Numbered from the stretch's first letter, positions 1 to 7,637 are shown. The stretch: DNA of 64,000 bases from Congregicoccus sp964517665 (GCA_964517665.1 CAZFCY010000001.1:23587-87586), one strand, 5' to 3'. Notes: generated by a model not told the origin, from the letters alone. A program made the numbers and translations.

Positions 1-52
1 ATCGAGCTGGTCTCCGTGTCCCCGTAGCCCGCTCCGGAAGGGAGCGGGATCC

Positions 53-124
53 TGTAGGAGCGGCTTCAGCCGCGATGCGTTCGCGATTTGCTGCGGCTCA
101 ATCGCGGCTGAAGCCGCTCCTACA
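53..124. repeat. REP-like palindrome
   Basis: Two perfect 24-base inverted arms (53-76 and 101-124) surround a 24-base loop. The arms begin TGTAGGAGCGGC and pair without a mismatch. Elements of this TGTAGGAGCGGCTTCAGCCG type are dispersed extragenic palindromes in many high-GC bacteria. A 15-base fragment of the same arm lies near 13119-13133. It sits downstream of cysN, just before a heptad repeat array, in a stretch (1-214) in which I see no gene. Confidence 0.85.
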
Positions 125-180
125 TCGATCACTGAACGGTCGTCGCCGTCCAGAGTGACACAGCGATGCGGCGGCGCCCT

Positions 181-215
181 CCTGACACCTGTCTCCTGCC
201 CCCTGTCTCCTGATT
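181..215 (+). repeat. Heptad tandem repeat array 1 (CCTGNNN x5)
   Basis: Five in-phase 7-base units run without interruption: CCTGACA, CCTGTCT, CCTGCCC, CCTGTCT, CCTGATT. The last base of the final unit is the first base of the cysN stop codon region on the other strand. The same unit recurs at 1463-1490 (reversed), 1913-1947 and 49545-49572. Like cyanobacterial STRR heptamers these are short tandem repeats in intergenic DNA, but the sequence is different. Confidence 0.85.
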
Positions 216-1456
216 CAAATGATCATCCCGGCGGCCACCGTATTGTTGGTGAACTCGTCGACGAGGATGACGCTGCCGGTGTTGCGGTTGCGGCGGTAGG
301 AGTCGTGGAAGATCGGGACGGTGGTGCGGATCTGCGCGCGCGCAATGTCGTTCATGCCGACCTCGACATCGTCCTCGACCTTGCGCAGCGAGTTGATGTC
401 GACCTTGTAGCGCACGGTCTTGACCAGGCATCGCGCCTCGCGCGTGGTGTGCCGCAGCACGTAGCGCGCGTTGGGCCGGAGCTTCTGCCCGGAGAACCAG
501 CAGAGCATGACCTCGAGATCCTGCGAGACGGCCGGCGAGTTGTTCGGCTTGGCCAGCATGTCGCCGCGGCTCACGTCGATCTCGTCCTCGAGCGTGATCG
601 CGACCGACATCGGCGCGAAGGCCTCGGCGATCTCGCCGTCGAATGTATGTATTTTCTTGATGCGCGAGGTGAAGCCCGACGGCAGCGCCACGACCTCGTC
701 GCCCGGCTTGAAGACGCCGCCCGCGATGCGCCCGGCAAAACCGCGGAAGTCGTGATGCTCGGCCAGATGCGGGCGGATGACCGACTGGACCGGGAAGCGC
801 GCGTCGACATGGTTGGAGTCGCTCCCGATATATACTGTCTCCAACGTATAGAGCAGCGCGGCGCCGTCGTACCAGGGCATCTTCCCGGATTTCTCGACGA
901 CATTGTCGCCGAGCAGCGCGCTGATGGGGATGAACTTGATGTCCGCCACCTCGAGCCGGGAGGCAAACTCGCTGAAGTCGCGCACGATGGTGTTGAAAAC
1001 CTCCTGGCCGTATTCGACGAGGTCCATCTTGTTCACGCACACGACGAGGTGCTGGATGCGCAAGAGCGAGGCGATGAAGGCGTGCCGGCGCGTCTGCTCG
1101 ATCACGCCCTTGCGCGCGTCGATCAGGATGATGGCGAGATTGGCGGTGGAGGCGCCCGTCACCATGTTGCGCGTGTATTGGATGTGGCCGGGCGTGTCGG
1201 CGATGATGAACTTGCGCCGCGGCGTGGCGAAGTAGCGATAGGCGACATCGATCGTGATGCCCTGCTCGCGCTCGGCGCGGAGGCCATCGGTGAGCAGCGC
1301 GAGATCGACATAGCCGGCATTGCGCTGCTCGCTCACGCGTTCGACGGCCTCGAGTTGATCCTCGAAGATCGCCTTGGAATCGAAGAGCAAACGCCCGATG
1401 AGCGTGCTCTTGCCATCGTCAACACTGCCAGCGGTGGTAAATCGGAGAAGGTCCAT
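215..1456 (-). CDS. cysN: Sulfate adenylyltransferase subunit 1 (CysN GTPase)
   Basis: CysN is the GTPase subunit of ATP sulfurylase; with CysD it converts sulfate and ATP to adenosine 5'-phosphosulfate in the cytoplasm. The 413-residue protein has an EF-Tu-like G domain at its N-terminus: P-loop GSVDDGKST near residues 10-18, GITID, DTPGH, NKMD and an SAL motif. Beta-barrel domains follow and end in NNTVAAGMII. The ATG start is two residues before the usual LLRF opening. It is the distal gene of a minus-strand cysC-cysD-(four-helix protein)-cysN series. Heptad arrays lie immediately at both ends of the gene. No key residue is missing. Confidence 0.96.
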   Translation of the reverse strand: MDLLRFTTAGSVDDGKSTLIGRLLFDSKAIFEDQLEAVERVSEQRNAGYVDLALLTDGLRAEREQGITIDVAYRYFATPRRKFIIADTPGHIQYTRNMVTGASTANLAIILIDARKGVIEQTRRHAFIASLLRIQHLVVCVNKMDLVEYGQEVFNTIVRDFSEFASRLEVADIKFIPISALLGDNVVEKSGKMPWYDGAALLYTLETVYIGSDSNHVDARFPVQSVIRPHLAEHHDFRGFAGRIAGGVFKPGDEVVALPSGFTSRIKKIHTFDGEIAEAFAPMSVAITLEDEIDVSRGDMLAKPNNSPAVSQDLEVMLCWFSGQKLRPNARYVLRHTTREARCLVKTVRYKVDINSLRKVEDDVEVGMNDIARAQIRTTVPIFHDSYRRNRNTGSVILVDEFTNNTVAAGMII

Positions 1457-1462
1457 TTCAGG

Positions 1463-1490
1463 AATCAGGTGTCAGGCGACAGGAGTCAGT
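1463..1490 (-). repeat. Heptad tandem repeat array 2
   Basis: Read on the minus strand the units are ACTGACT, CCTGTCG, CCTGACA, CCTGATT, with a partial CCTGAA after them that runs up to the cysN start codon. A degenerate unit (TCCGACC) precedes them at 1491-1497. The array is inverted relative to arrays 1 and 3 and contains the stop codon of the four-helix-bundle gene. Confidence 0.75.
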
Positions 1491-1911
1491 GGTCGGATTT
1501 AATCAGGAATGGGCGCGGGTTCTGGATCATCGTGCCGAGCATTCGGCCGATCTCGCGGCTGAGAGCGACAAGTTTCGCGTGAACTTCGGCCGAGATATAC
1601 CCGCAGTCGCAGGCGAAATCCAGAGAGCTGTCGGTTTCGTTGTTTTCGCCATCGCAATCAGTGAGCTTGCTCACGAAGTGCGGTTCGTAGCGCCGCTTGG
1701 ACCAGGCTTCACGAAGGTTCAGGCACACGGAGCGGGAGGAGCGCCGTATCTGGCTGGTGAGCGCGTAACGCTCCGAGTCGGGAAACGCATTGCTCGCGCG
1801 AAAGATCTCCATGCCGAGCTGATATGCCTTTTGATATACAATGAGATCTTTCGCTGTCCGAGCTGGCGCCATGCGCGAGCGGAAGGCGGTCGAATCGACG
1901 TTCTGCTCCAT
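1486..1911 (-). CDS. Four-helix bundle protein (S23/IVP family)
   Basis: This 141-residue protein has the hallmark opening AKDLIVYQKAYQLGMEIF and the internal YALTSQIRRSSRSVCLNL segment of the TIGR02436 four-helix-bundle family, first known from open reading frames inside 23S rRNA intervening sequences and related in fold to the Avd protein of diversity-generating retroelements. Its cellular role is unknown. A GTG three codons upstream lies inside a repeat, so I chose the ATG at 1911. The gene separates cysD from cysN, which normally adjoin, and sits between two heptad arrays that point away from it. The stop codon itself is inside array 2. No rRNA or reverse transcriptase gene is nearby. This looks like a small inserted cassette; mobility is inference. 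Confidence 0.85.
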   Translation of the reverse strand: MEQNVDSTAFRSRMAPARTAKDLIVYQKAYQLGMEIFRASNAFPDSERYALTSQIRRSSRSVCLNLREAWSKRRYEPHFVSKLTDCDGENNETDSSLDFACDCGYISAEVHAKLVALSREIGRMLGTMIQNPRPFLIKSDH

Positions 1912-1912
1912 T

Positions 1913-1947
1913 TCTGACACCTGTTCCCCGTCTCCTGTCCCCTGTAT
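1913..1947 (+). repeat. Heptad tandem repeat array 3
   Basis: Five in-phase units: TCTGACA, CCTGTTC, CCCGTCT, CCTGTCC, CCTGTAT. The array begins next to the start of the four-helix gene and runs into a stem-loop formed with the 3' end of cysD. Orientation is opposite to array 2, so the pair forms imperfect inverted ends around the four-helix gene. Confidence 0.8.
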
Positions 1948-1976
1948 TTCCGAGCCGTCTCAGCGGCTCAGAAATA
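1945..1976 (-). terminator. Stem-loop after cysD
   Basis: Arms 1945-1957 and 1964-1976 pair at 12 of 13 positions with a 6-base loop. One arm contains the last codons and stop of cysD (TATTTCTGA). No T-run follows on the minus strand, so it may be a partial terminator or an mRNA-protecting hairpin that separates cysC-cysD from the downstream four-helix gene and cysN. Confidence 0.5.
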
Positions 1977-2873
1977 CCCTGCCTTCTTGCGGTCTTCCAT
2001 CGAGGTTTCGGAGCGCTTGTCGTCGGAGCGGGCGCCGCGCTCGGTCTTTCGCGCGGCGGCGACTTCGGCGATGATCTCGTCCAGGGTCGAGGCCGGGGAT
2101 TCGATCGCGCCGGTGCAGGTCATGTCGCCCACGGTGCGAAAGCGCACGACGCGCTTTTCCAGTTTCTCGTTCGGGAGCAGCGGCACGAAGGCGGAGGCGG
2201 CGAGGAGCTGGCCGTTGCGCGCGAGGATCTCCCGCTCGTGCGCGAAATAGATCGACGGGATGTCGAGCTTCTCGCGCTGGATGTATTGCCAGACGTCCAT
2301 CTCCGTCCAGTTGCTCAAAGGGAAGACGCGGAAGTGCTCGCCCTGGGCCTTGCGGCCGTTGAAGAGGTTCCACAATTCCGGGCGCTGGTTCTTCGGATCC
2401 CACTGGCCGAATTCGTCGCGGTGCGAGAAGAAGCGCTCCTTGGCGCGCGCCTTTTCCTCGTCGCGCCGCGCGCCGCCGATGGCCGCGTCGAATTGAAACT
2501 CGGCCAGCGCGTCGAGCAGCGTGATGATCTGGAGGGCGTTGCGGCTGGCGTTCGGGCCCTTCTCCTCCACGGCGCGGCCCTGGTCGATCGAGTCCTGCAC
2601 AAGGCGCACGACCAGCTTCGCGCCGACCTGCTCGACGAGGCGGTCGCGAAACTCCAGCGCTTCCGGGAAATTGTGCCCGGTGTCGACGTGCAGGAGCGTG
2701 AAAGGAATGCGCGCCGGATGAAATGCCTTCTGCGCGAGCCGCACGAGCACGAGCGAATCCTTGCCGCCGGAAAACAGCAGCGTGGACTTCTCGAATTGCG
2801 CGGCCACTTCGCGCATCACGAAGATGGATTCGGCCTCGAGTTGATCGAGATGGCTGAGGTTGTAGTAACTCAT
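1968..2873 (-). CDS. cysD: Sulfate adenylyltransferase subunit 2 (CysD)
   Basis: CysD is the catalytic PP-loop (ATP pyrophosphatase) subunit that adenylates sulfate, driven by GTP hydrolysis in CysN. The protein has 301 residues, the normal family length. The PP-loop SGGKDS is at residues 35-40, followed by HVDTGHNFPE, GGARRDEEKARAKER and the C-terminal SPASTLDEIIAE segment, all typical of CysD. The start ATG overlaps the cysC stop by four bases (ATGA), which implies coupled translation. A strong stem-loop covers its stop codon. In most genomes cysN follows directly; here a four-helix-bundle gene intervenes. Confidence 0.97.
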   Translation of the reverse strand: MSYYNLSHLDQLEAESIFVMREVAAQFEKSTLLFSGGKDSLVLVRLAQKAFHPARIPFTLLHVDTGHNFPEALEFRDRLVEQVGAKLVVRLVQDSIDQGRAVEEKGPNASRNALQIITLLDALAEFQFDAAIGGARRDEEKARAKERFFSHRDEFGQWDPKNQRPELWNLFNGRKAQGEHFRVFPLSNWTEMDVWQYIQREKLDIPSIYFAHEREILARNGQLLAASAFVPLLPNEKLEKRVVRFRTVGDMTCTGAIESPASTLDEIIAEVAAARKTERGARSDDKRSETSMEDRKKAGYF

Positions 2874-3505
2874 GTGGAAATGGGTCCGGATGCCGGGGCG
2901 CCGGGGGAGACGCGACGGAGGACGAATTGATGGAGCCGTTCGAGGCTCTCCGCGGGCGTTTCCTGTTCGGTGTGGAGAACCAGGCCGGCGCGCGCCGGCG
3001 GCTCGAAAGCGGAATCGCGGCCGGTAAATGACGCCACCGCGCCCTCCTTCGCCCGCGCGTAAAGTCCCTTCGGGTCGCGCCTCGCGCAGGCGTCGAACGA
3101 CGCCTCGACATAAACCTCCAGCAGGTCGTCCGGCCCGATGATGCCGCGCGCCAGCTCGCGCAAGGCCGCGCGCGGGGTGATGAACGCGTTGATCACGATC
3201 ATCCCCGACTGGACGAACAGCTTCGAAACCTCGGCGACCCGGCGGATGTTTTCCTGGCGGTCGTCATCGGAAAATCCGAGGCCGCGATTCAGACCGGCGC
3301 GGACATTGTCTCCGTCCAGCACGAAACTGCGAAAACCTTCCGCGGCGAGCCGGCGGTCGAGCGCGTTCGCGAGCGTCGTTTTCCCGGATCCGGACAAACC
3401 GCACATCCAGACCACGACCGAACGCTGGGCCATCGCCGTCTCGCGTTCCGCGCGGCCACGCAGGAGGTGGCCGGTCGGGAAGAGATTGTCGGAAGTGGAA
3501 GACAT
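2870..3505 (-). CDS. cysC: Adenylyl-sulfate kinase (CysC)
   Basis: CysC phosphorylates adenosine 5'-phosphosulfate at the 3' position to make PAPS. The P-loop GLSGSGKTT lies near residue 36 and is followed by LDGDNVRAGLNRGLGFSD, the APS/PAPS binding signature, and by INAFITPRAALRE and DPKGLYARA. I chose the ATG at 3505, giving about 211 residues, because MSSTSDNLFP resembles the usual N-terminus; an ATG 15 codons upstream is less likely. It is the first gene of the cys series and overlaps cysD by four bases. The AT-rich DNA upstream holds a small palindrome that could be a promoter or operator. Confidence 0.95.
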   Translation of the reverse strand: MSSTSDNLFPTGHLLRGRAERETAMAQRSVVVWMCGLSGSGKTTLANALDRRLAAEGFRSFVLDGDNVRAGLNRGLGFSDDDRQENIRRVAEVSKLFVQSGMIVINAFITPRAALRELARGIIGPDDLLEVYVEASFDACARRDPKGLYARAKEGAVASFTGRDSAFEPPARAGLVLHTEQETPAESLERLHQFVLRRVSPGAPASGPIST

Positions 3506-3560
3506 GCCGGTAAAAGAGACAGTTGGAAGCACTTCAAAACGAGGACGCAAGAATACTTTA

Positions 3561-3572
3561 TTAGTTTACTAA
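3561..3572. promoter_or_regulatory. Candidate operator TTAGTNNACTAA before cysC
   Basis: The palindrome TTAGTTTACTAA (5-base arms, 2-base spacer) lies 56 bases upstream of the cysC start in the most AT-rich patch of this region. On the minus strand a loose -35 (TTGTTT) and -10 (TATTCT) flank it at a short spacing. The site could bind a sulfur-responsive regulator, but I see no second copy in the window. Confidence 0.3.
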
Positions 3573-3578
3573 ACAACC

Positions 3579-4382
3579 TCAGTATGGCTTCGACTCATCC
3601 GCGGGCCGATAGCGCTCGTCCGCCGGGATCCCGAGTTTGTTCTCCAGTTCCGCGATACGGTCGAGCACCACCTCGGCCATCGCATGGGGATTGCGCGCAT
3701 CCAGCGTCGCGTGCAAGGCCTTCAGCCACTCCAGCGCCTCACGGTCTTTGCCCTGCCGTTTGAGAAGTTCCGCATAAATCCGGGCGGCATAGGGCGGCGC
3801 GCCAGGCAAAAGCGCGGCGTCGCGGTATAGCTCCGCCGCCCGCGCGACATCGTCGAGCCGCCGCAGGTGGATGTTCGCCATTTCCAGGGTGAGAAACGGG
3901 TTCCGCGGATGCTGCTTCAACGCCGTCTCGAGATAGCCCAGGGCGACGCCGGCCTGCTCGCGATCGACGCGCTCCCGCCACCCGGACGCCGGCGCCGCGC
4001 CATGCCGCGCGAGTTCGTCTTCGGCCCGCCAGACGGGCATGTCGTAGGCGATCATGCGCGCGCCGTTGATCCAGAAATACAGCGGGCGCGGATCCACCGC
4101 GGTCGTCAGGCGGATCAGGTTCAGCGATCGAGCCAGATCGCGTTGCTCCCAGGCGGAGTTGTTGGCCAGCCACAAAAAGTCCGCGATGATCGACCGAAAC
4201 CCGCCGAGCAGCGCGAGGGTGAGCCCGTGCCCGAGCCCGCCCTCGACCGCCGAAAGCTCGAGCGCGGGTTGCCGCGCGCGGATGCGCTCCCACAGCGGAC
4301 CGGTCGCGAGATGGCCCGCCACGCCGGTCGCGCCGAGGATGGCCAGAACCAGCGCCAGGGTGACTGCGCGGCTAGAGTTCAC
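3579..4382 (-). CDS. Membrane-anchored TPR-like protein
   Basis: I do not recognise a named family. The 267-residue protein begins with an N-terminal hydrophobic segment (about residues 7-25, AVTLALVLAILGATGVAG) and then has helical repeats of TPR character, for example around ALGYLETALKQHPRNPFLTLEMANIH and AAELYRDAALLPGAPPYAARIYAELL. I chose the GTG at 4382, which overlaps the end of the ABC permease gene by 11 bases, because the reading upstream of it is low-complexity and lies inside the permease gene. The overlap and strand point to co-transcription with the ABC exporter genes, so it may be an accessory or assembly protein of that system. Confidence 0.7.
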   Translation of the reverse strand: MNSSRAVTLALVLAILGATGVAGHLATGPLWERIRARQPALELSAVEGGLGHGLTLALLGGFRSIIADFLWLANNSAWEQRDLARSLNLIRLTTAVDPRPLYFWINGARMIAYDMPVWRAEDELARHGAAPASGWRERVDREQAGVALGYLETALKQHPRNPFLTLEMANIHLRRLDDVARAAELYRDAALLPGAPPYAARIYAELLKRQGKDREALEWLKALHATLDARNPHAMAEVVLDRIAELENKLGIPADERYRPADESKPY

Positions 4383-5214
4383 GCTTGCTGAAACTGAAAA
4401 CCGCGAGGGCGAGCACGACGGCGGCGTAGCCGACACCGTAGGCGGCCGCGAGGGCGGCCTCGCCCAACGGCAGGGTGGATTCGATGCCCGCTCCCCCGCC
4501 GAGGTCGAACAACTGGAAATTCGGAAACACGATCGCCAGCGCCCCGCCGGCCACGCGCGCCACGATCGATCCCGAGCGCTCCCACGCGTCCAACGCGAGC
4601 GGTTGCAGATGACAGATGATCAGCGCCACGAAACCACTGATCACGGTAAAGAGATTCGTGCGCGCGTAGCTCGCGATCAAGAGCGTGAACGCCGCCAGCA
4701 GCGCGAACTTGACGCCCTGCAAACCCGCCAGCAGCGCCACGCTCGAATAGGACACGAGGCCCGCAACCGGCGCCGCCTGTTCGGAGACGGTGGCGAGCAG
4801 GGCTCGCTCCCTCCACCACAACACCGCGCAAATCATCGCCCCGACGACGAGCACGTAGAGCGCGAGAATCGCCACGACGCCGAGGAATTTCCCCACCACA
4901 AACTCCCCGCGCCGGACCGGCTTCGCCAGGATGGTCGTGACCGTGCGCGACTCGATCTCGCCGAAAAAAAGCTGCGACGTGCCCACGATCGCGAGGACCG
5001 AGCCGAACAGCGTCAGCCCGCCGAATCCGAAGTCGGCCACGAACTTCAGTTCGGAGGCGCCGAAATTGAACTCGCGAAAAAACAGCGCGCTCGCCACCAC
5101 CCCGACTCCGAGGAGCAGGAGAACGCTGAAGAAACGCTGCCTCACGGCCTCCGTCCACGTGACGGCCGCCAGCGCGCCGATGCGATCGAGGGATTTGCCG
5201 GACGCGTTGTTCAT
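4372..5214 (-). CDS. ABC transporter permease (ABC-2 type)
   Basis: This 280-residue protein has about six hydrophobic segments, including one near residues 30-48 and a pair near 117-135 and 170-190. After the first it carries the ABC-2 permease signature IESRTVTTILAKPVRRGEFVVGK, in which the membrane subunit of NosY/CcmB/Nat-like exporters meets the ATPase. It probably exports or extrudes a lipid, drug or peptide with the ATPase encoded at 5468-6361; the substrate cannot be read from sequence. The start could be either of two in-frame ATGs three codons apart; I used the second. The gene overlaps the TPR gene downstream. Confidence 0.87.
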   Translation of the reverse strand: MNNASGKSLDRIGALAAVTWTEAVRQRFFSVLLLLGVGVVASALFFREFNFGASELKFVADFGFGGLTLFGSVLAIVGTSQLFFGEIESRTVTTILAKPVRRGEFVVGKFLGVVAILALYVLVVGAMICAVLWWRERALLATVSEQAAPVAGLVSYSSVALLAGLQGVKFALLAAFTLLIASYARTNLFTVISGFVALIICHLQPLALDAWERSGSIVARVAGGALAIVFPNFQLFDLGGGAGIESTLPLGEAALAAAYGVGYAAVVLALAVFSFSKREL

Positions 5215-5309
5215 CGGGCGCAATAGGAAGCGCTGGGCGTATTAAAGGCGGCCGGGAAGGGCCCGCGTGCGATTCGGGCTCTCCTGCGAGCAGCGCGCAA
5301 ACGCGACTG

Positions 5310-5380
5310 AAAGCGGCGATGAACCGCCGCATTCCACATGGCGGCGCCTCTTCTGGAGCGCGGCGGTTCATCGCCGCTTT
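5310..5380. repeat. Inverted repeat, GCGGCGGTTCATCGCCGC family
   Basis: Perfect 21-base arms at 5310-5330 and 5360-5380 flank a 29-base centre. The arm reads AAAGCGGCGATGAACCGCC. A related, diverged element occurs at 53963-54038. It occupies the gap between the ABC permease and ATPase genes and may form a cruciform or an RNA stem that sets their relative expression. Confidence 0.8.
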
Positions 5381-5467
5381 TGCGCTCGTTCGACCAACCC
5401 ACTCGCCTGCTCGCGTCCCAAGCGGCTGAGCCCGGCCCCCCCTCGCTTTCAATTGCTCCCTTGTTCA

Positions 5468-6361
5468 TCACGATTCGCTTTTCGGGTCGCGCGCCGCCGG
5501 GCCGGTGGCGGAACCCACGCGTTCCAGGAAAACGCGATCGAGGTTCGTCCCCGGTTTCTCGATCCGCAGCAGGCGCGCGCCACGTTGGTCGAGCCAGGCG
5601 CGAAGCTCATCCAGTTCGTGAGGCGGAAGGTTTTCGACGACGAGCGCGTCCACATTCGAATTGCCATCCAGCCCCGCGACCGCGCTCTCGAAGATCAGCC
5701 GCCCGCGGTGCAGGATGGCGACGCGATCGCAAATGCCCTCGACCTGCGCGAGCAGGTGGGACGAAAGCAGGATCGTCTTCCCCGCGGCGCGCAATTTCTG
5801 GATCAGGCTGGCGATCTCCGCCGTGCCGAGCGGATCGACGCCGGCGGTCGGCTCATCGAGAATCAACAAACGCGGATCGTGGACGAGGGCCTGCGCCAGC
5901 CCGATGCGTTGCAACATGCCTTTCGAATACGTGCCCACGCGCCGGTCGGCCGCATCGTCCAGCCCGACCCAGGCGATCACTTCCGCGACCCGATCGCGCC
6001 GGCGCCGCCCCGGCACTCCGCTCAGCCGGGCGTGCAGGCCGACCAGCTCCCGACCGGTGAGAAACCGATGGTAGTCGGGCGCCTCGGGAAGGTAGCCGAC
6101 CCCGGCGCGCGTGCCCATCTTCGCGGGTTCGGCTCCAAACACCTCGCATCTTCCCGCCGATGGCGGAAGCAGGCCGAGAAGGATCTTGATCGTCGTGCTC
6201 TTGCCGGAGCCGTTCGGTCCCAGGAGCCCGTAAATCTGGCCAGGGGCGACCTCGATCGAAAGCTCGTCGACCGCCCGCAGTTTCACCCCGCGCAGCAGGA
6301 CGGGGAACTCCTTGACCAAGCCCGCGATGCGGATGGCGGGAACTGTCGGCGCCCCCGTCAT
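5468..6361 (-). CDS. ABC transporter ATP-binding protein
   Basis: A 297-residue nucleotide-binding subunit of an exporter-type ABC transporter. Walker A is GPNGSGKST at residues 48-56, the signature is YSKGMLQ at 145-151 (the KGM variant common in ABC-2 exporters), and Walker B LLILDEP is at about 165-171, with the switch His in LLSSHLL. A C-terminal domain of about 60 residues follows. The gene overlaps the upstream acylphosphatase by four bases and precedes its permease, with a palindromic repeat between them. The combination is an ATPase/permease pair; substrate unknown. Confidence 0.93.
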   Translation of the reverse strand: MTGAPTVPAIRIAGLVKEFPVLLRGVKLRAVDELSIEVAPGQIYGLLGPNGSGKSTTIKILLGLLPPSAGRCEVFGAEPAKMGTRAGVGYLPEAPDYHRFLTGRELVGLHARLSGVPGRRRRDRVAEVIAWVGLDDAADRRVGTYSKGMLQRIGLAQALVHDPRLLILDEPTAGVDPLGTAEIASLIQKLRAAGKTILLSSHLLAQVEGICDRVAILHRGRLIFESAVAGLDGNSNVDALVVENLPPHELDELRAWLDQRGARLLRIEKPGTNLDRVFLERVGSATGPAARDPKSES

Positions 6362-6639
6362 TGAATCGTGAAGCCCTGATGGACGCGCGGCCCGGAGTGG
6401 TCGGCGCGCTCCACCTTTCGGATGTAGCCGGACATGCGATCGGAGATCTCCGCGACGAACGAGTCGATCTCCCGCGGGCCGCCCTCGGTCTCCAGCAGCA
6501 CGCGCCCGTCGGGAAGGTTCTTCACGAAGCCCGTCACCTCGAATTCCCGGGCGACCTGCATCACCGTGTAGCGAAACCCCACCCCTTGCACGCGGCCGGC
6601 GAAATGAACAATCGAACGAGTGATTGACTGGCTGGTCAT
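6358..6639 (-). CDS. acyP: Acylphosphatase
   Basis: Acylphosphatases hydrolyse carboxyl-phosphate bonds in small acyl phosphates. At 93 residues this is the normal length. The signature GRVQGVGFRYTV (residues 15-26) contains the catalytic Arg, and GFVKNLPDGRVLLETEG contains the catalytic Asn; both are intact. It is the first gene of the minus-strand set that includes the ABC exporter, and its stop overlaps the ABC ATPase start (ATGA). A functional link to the transporter is not known. Confidence 0.94.
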   Translation of the reverse strand: MTSQSITRSIVHFAGRVQGVGFRYTVMQVAREFEVTGFVKNLPDGRVLLETEGGPREIDSFVAEISDRMSGYIRKVERADHSGPRVHQGFTIQ

Positions 6640-6820
6640 GGTTGTGAGTTCATTTGCCCTTCCGATGGCGGGAGCCGCTGCCTCGCAGAATTAAAAGTCG
6701 CTCCAGCAGAAACACATGGGAGCCCGCCATGGCAACCAAATCCACCGGCGCAAAGCATCGCGAGGAGCCGAATCAACGGTTCGACGAGGCGGCCGGAATT
6801 TTCATTTGAGTTTTACTGGA

Positions 6821-6843
6821 GCCTGGGGCAGCGTCCCCAAGGC
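6821..6843 (+). promoter_or_regulatory. Hairpin in leader of the unknown gene
   Basis: GCCTGGGG and CCCCAAGGC pair through eight bases with one bulge around a CAGCGT loop, 26 bases before the ATG at 6870. The rest of 6640-6869 holds no gene I can support. Confidence 0.3.
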
Positions 6844-6869
6844 CTCTGGAGTGGCCTGCTTACTTCCCA

Positions 6870-7598
6870 ATGAACGACAACGAATTCGAAGGACTTCCGG
6901 ACAACGATTGGGACGAGACATCATGGGATTTTGCCTGGTCGGAGTTTGACTGGGAAAGGCACCTGCGCGGGCAGGACAGGATCGTGCAAACGTATCTCTC
7001 CCACTACGACAAACTTACGGAACGCGCCGATCGGATCGACGAGGTGGCCCATCTCATGGGCTGGGATCAGGATGAATGGACGAGCGATGACTCCGAGTCG
7101 GCGACCTCGACCCCGGAAAGCAGTTTTTCCGCGACACTCCCAGGCAGCGAGGCCTCGCGCGACGATGCCGGCAAGTCGATGGATCCCTACACCATCCACA
7201 AGCACCCGGTTTACGTCTCGACCCGCGCGCTTTTCCAGTGGCTTCAGCGCTCGTGGGAGTTCGTTGCTCCCGCTTGTGGCGCCCGGATGCCGGTCCGCGT
7301 CGCGGTGGCTTTTTCGAGCGCGCTTGGCCGCGCCGAACACAATTCGCTCATTGCCACTCAAGCCCTCGACATAGGCGACTTTTCTCTCGCCGTCTGCGAG
7401 GTCAAAAGAGCGATGGTCGATCTGAACGCCGCCCTCCGCCAGCTTCTCGGCCTCGACGACTCCCTGCACCCGGCCTTCGCCCAGTTTCGTCATCAGGCGA
7501 TGATCCGGCTCTTTGATATTCGCGAAATCTGGCTGCGCGTCATGCGCGACTGTCGCGAAGAGCTGGACCGCCGCGTCAGCGAAGGCGGCGAGAACTGA
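6870..7598 (+). CDS. Conserved-looking hypothetical protein
   Basis: I do not recognise this 242-residue protein. The N-terminal 60 residues are very acidic and rich in Asp, Glu and Trp (DNDWDETSWDFAWSEFDWERH), followed by a low-complexity Ser/Thr linker (about residues 70-100) and a helical C-terminal half from YTIHKHPVYVSTRALFQWL onwards with regular amphipathic helices. There is no signal peptide or membrane segment, so it is probably cytoplasmic. Codon use matches the neighbours. It stands alone on the plus strand: the upstream genes are divergent and a good hairpin terminator follows. Confidence 0.7.
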   Translation: MNDNEFEGLPDNDWDETSWDFAWSEFDWERHLRGQDRIVQTYLSHYDKLTERADRIDEVAHLMGWDQDEWTSDDSESATSTPESSFSATLPGSEASRDDAGKSMDPYTIHKHPVYVSTRALFQWLQRSWEFVAPACGARMPVRVAVAFSSALGRAEHNSLIATQALDIGDFSLAVCEVKRAMVDLNAALRQLLGLDDSLHPAFAQFRHQAMIRLFDIREIWLRVMRDCREELDRRVSEGGEN

Positions 7599-7605
7599 CC
7601 CCAAA

Positions 7606-7637
7606 GCGCCCGCGGATTCCCGTTCGGCCGCGGGCGC
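7606..7637 (+). terminator. Hairpin terminator
   Basis: A perfect 10-base stem (GCGCCCGCGG / CCGCGGGCGC) with a 12-base loop starts eight bases after the stop of the hypothetical gene and is followed by a short TTT. Probably a Rho-independent terminator with a weak T-tract. Confidence 0.55.

Noticed and set aside
129..1582. Long antisense open frames over cysN and over many other genes, some above 400 codons
   Set aside because: High-GC coding DNA gives long open antisense frames. These translate to Arg/Ala-rich sequence without domains, whereas the opposite strand has clear protein families.
1486..1911. Four-helix gene as a remnant of a 23S rRNA intervening sequence
   Set aside because: No rRNA sequence is present on either side; the neighbours are cysD and cysN.
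181..1947. Heptad arrays as a CRISPR array
   Set aside because: Units are 7 bases with no spacers and no cas genes; CRISPR repeats are much longer and separated by unique spacers.
6729..6809. A 26-codon ORF (MATKSTGAKHREEPNQRF...) upstream of the unknown gene
   Set aside because: It is short, has no recognisable motif and no strong ribosome binding site; I cannot support it as a gene.
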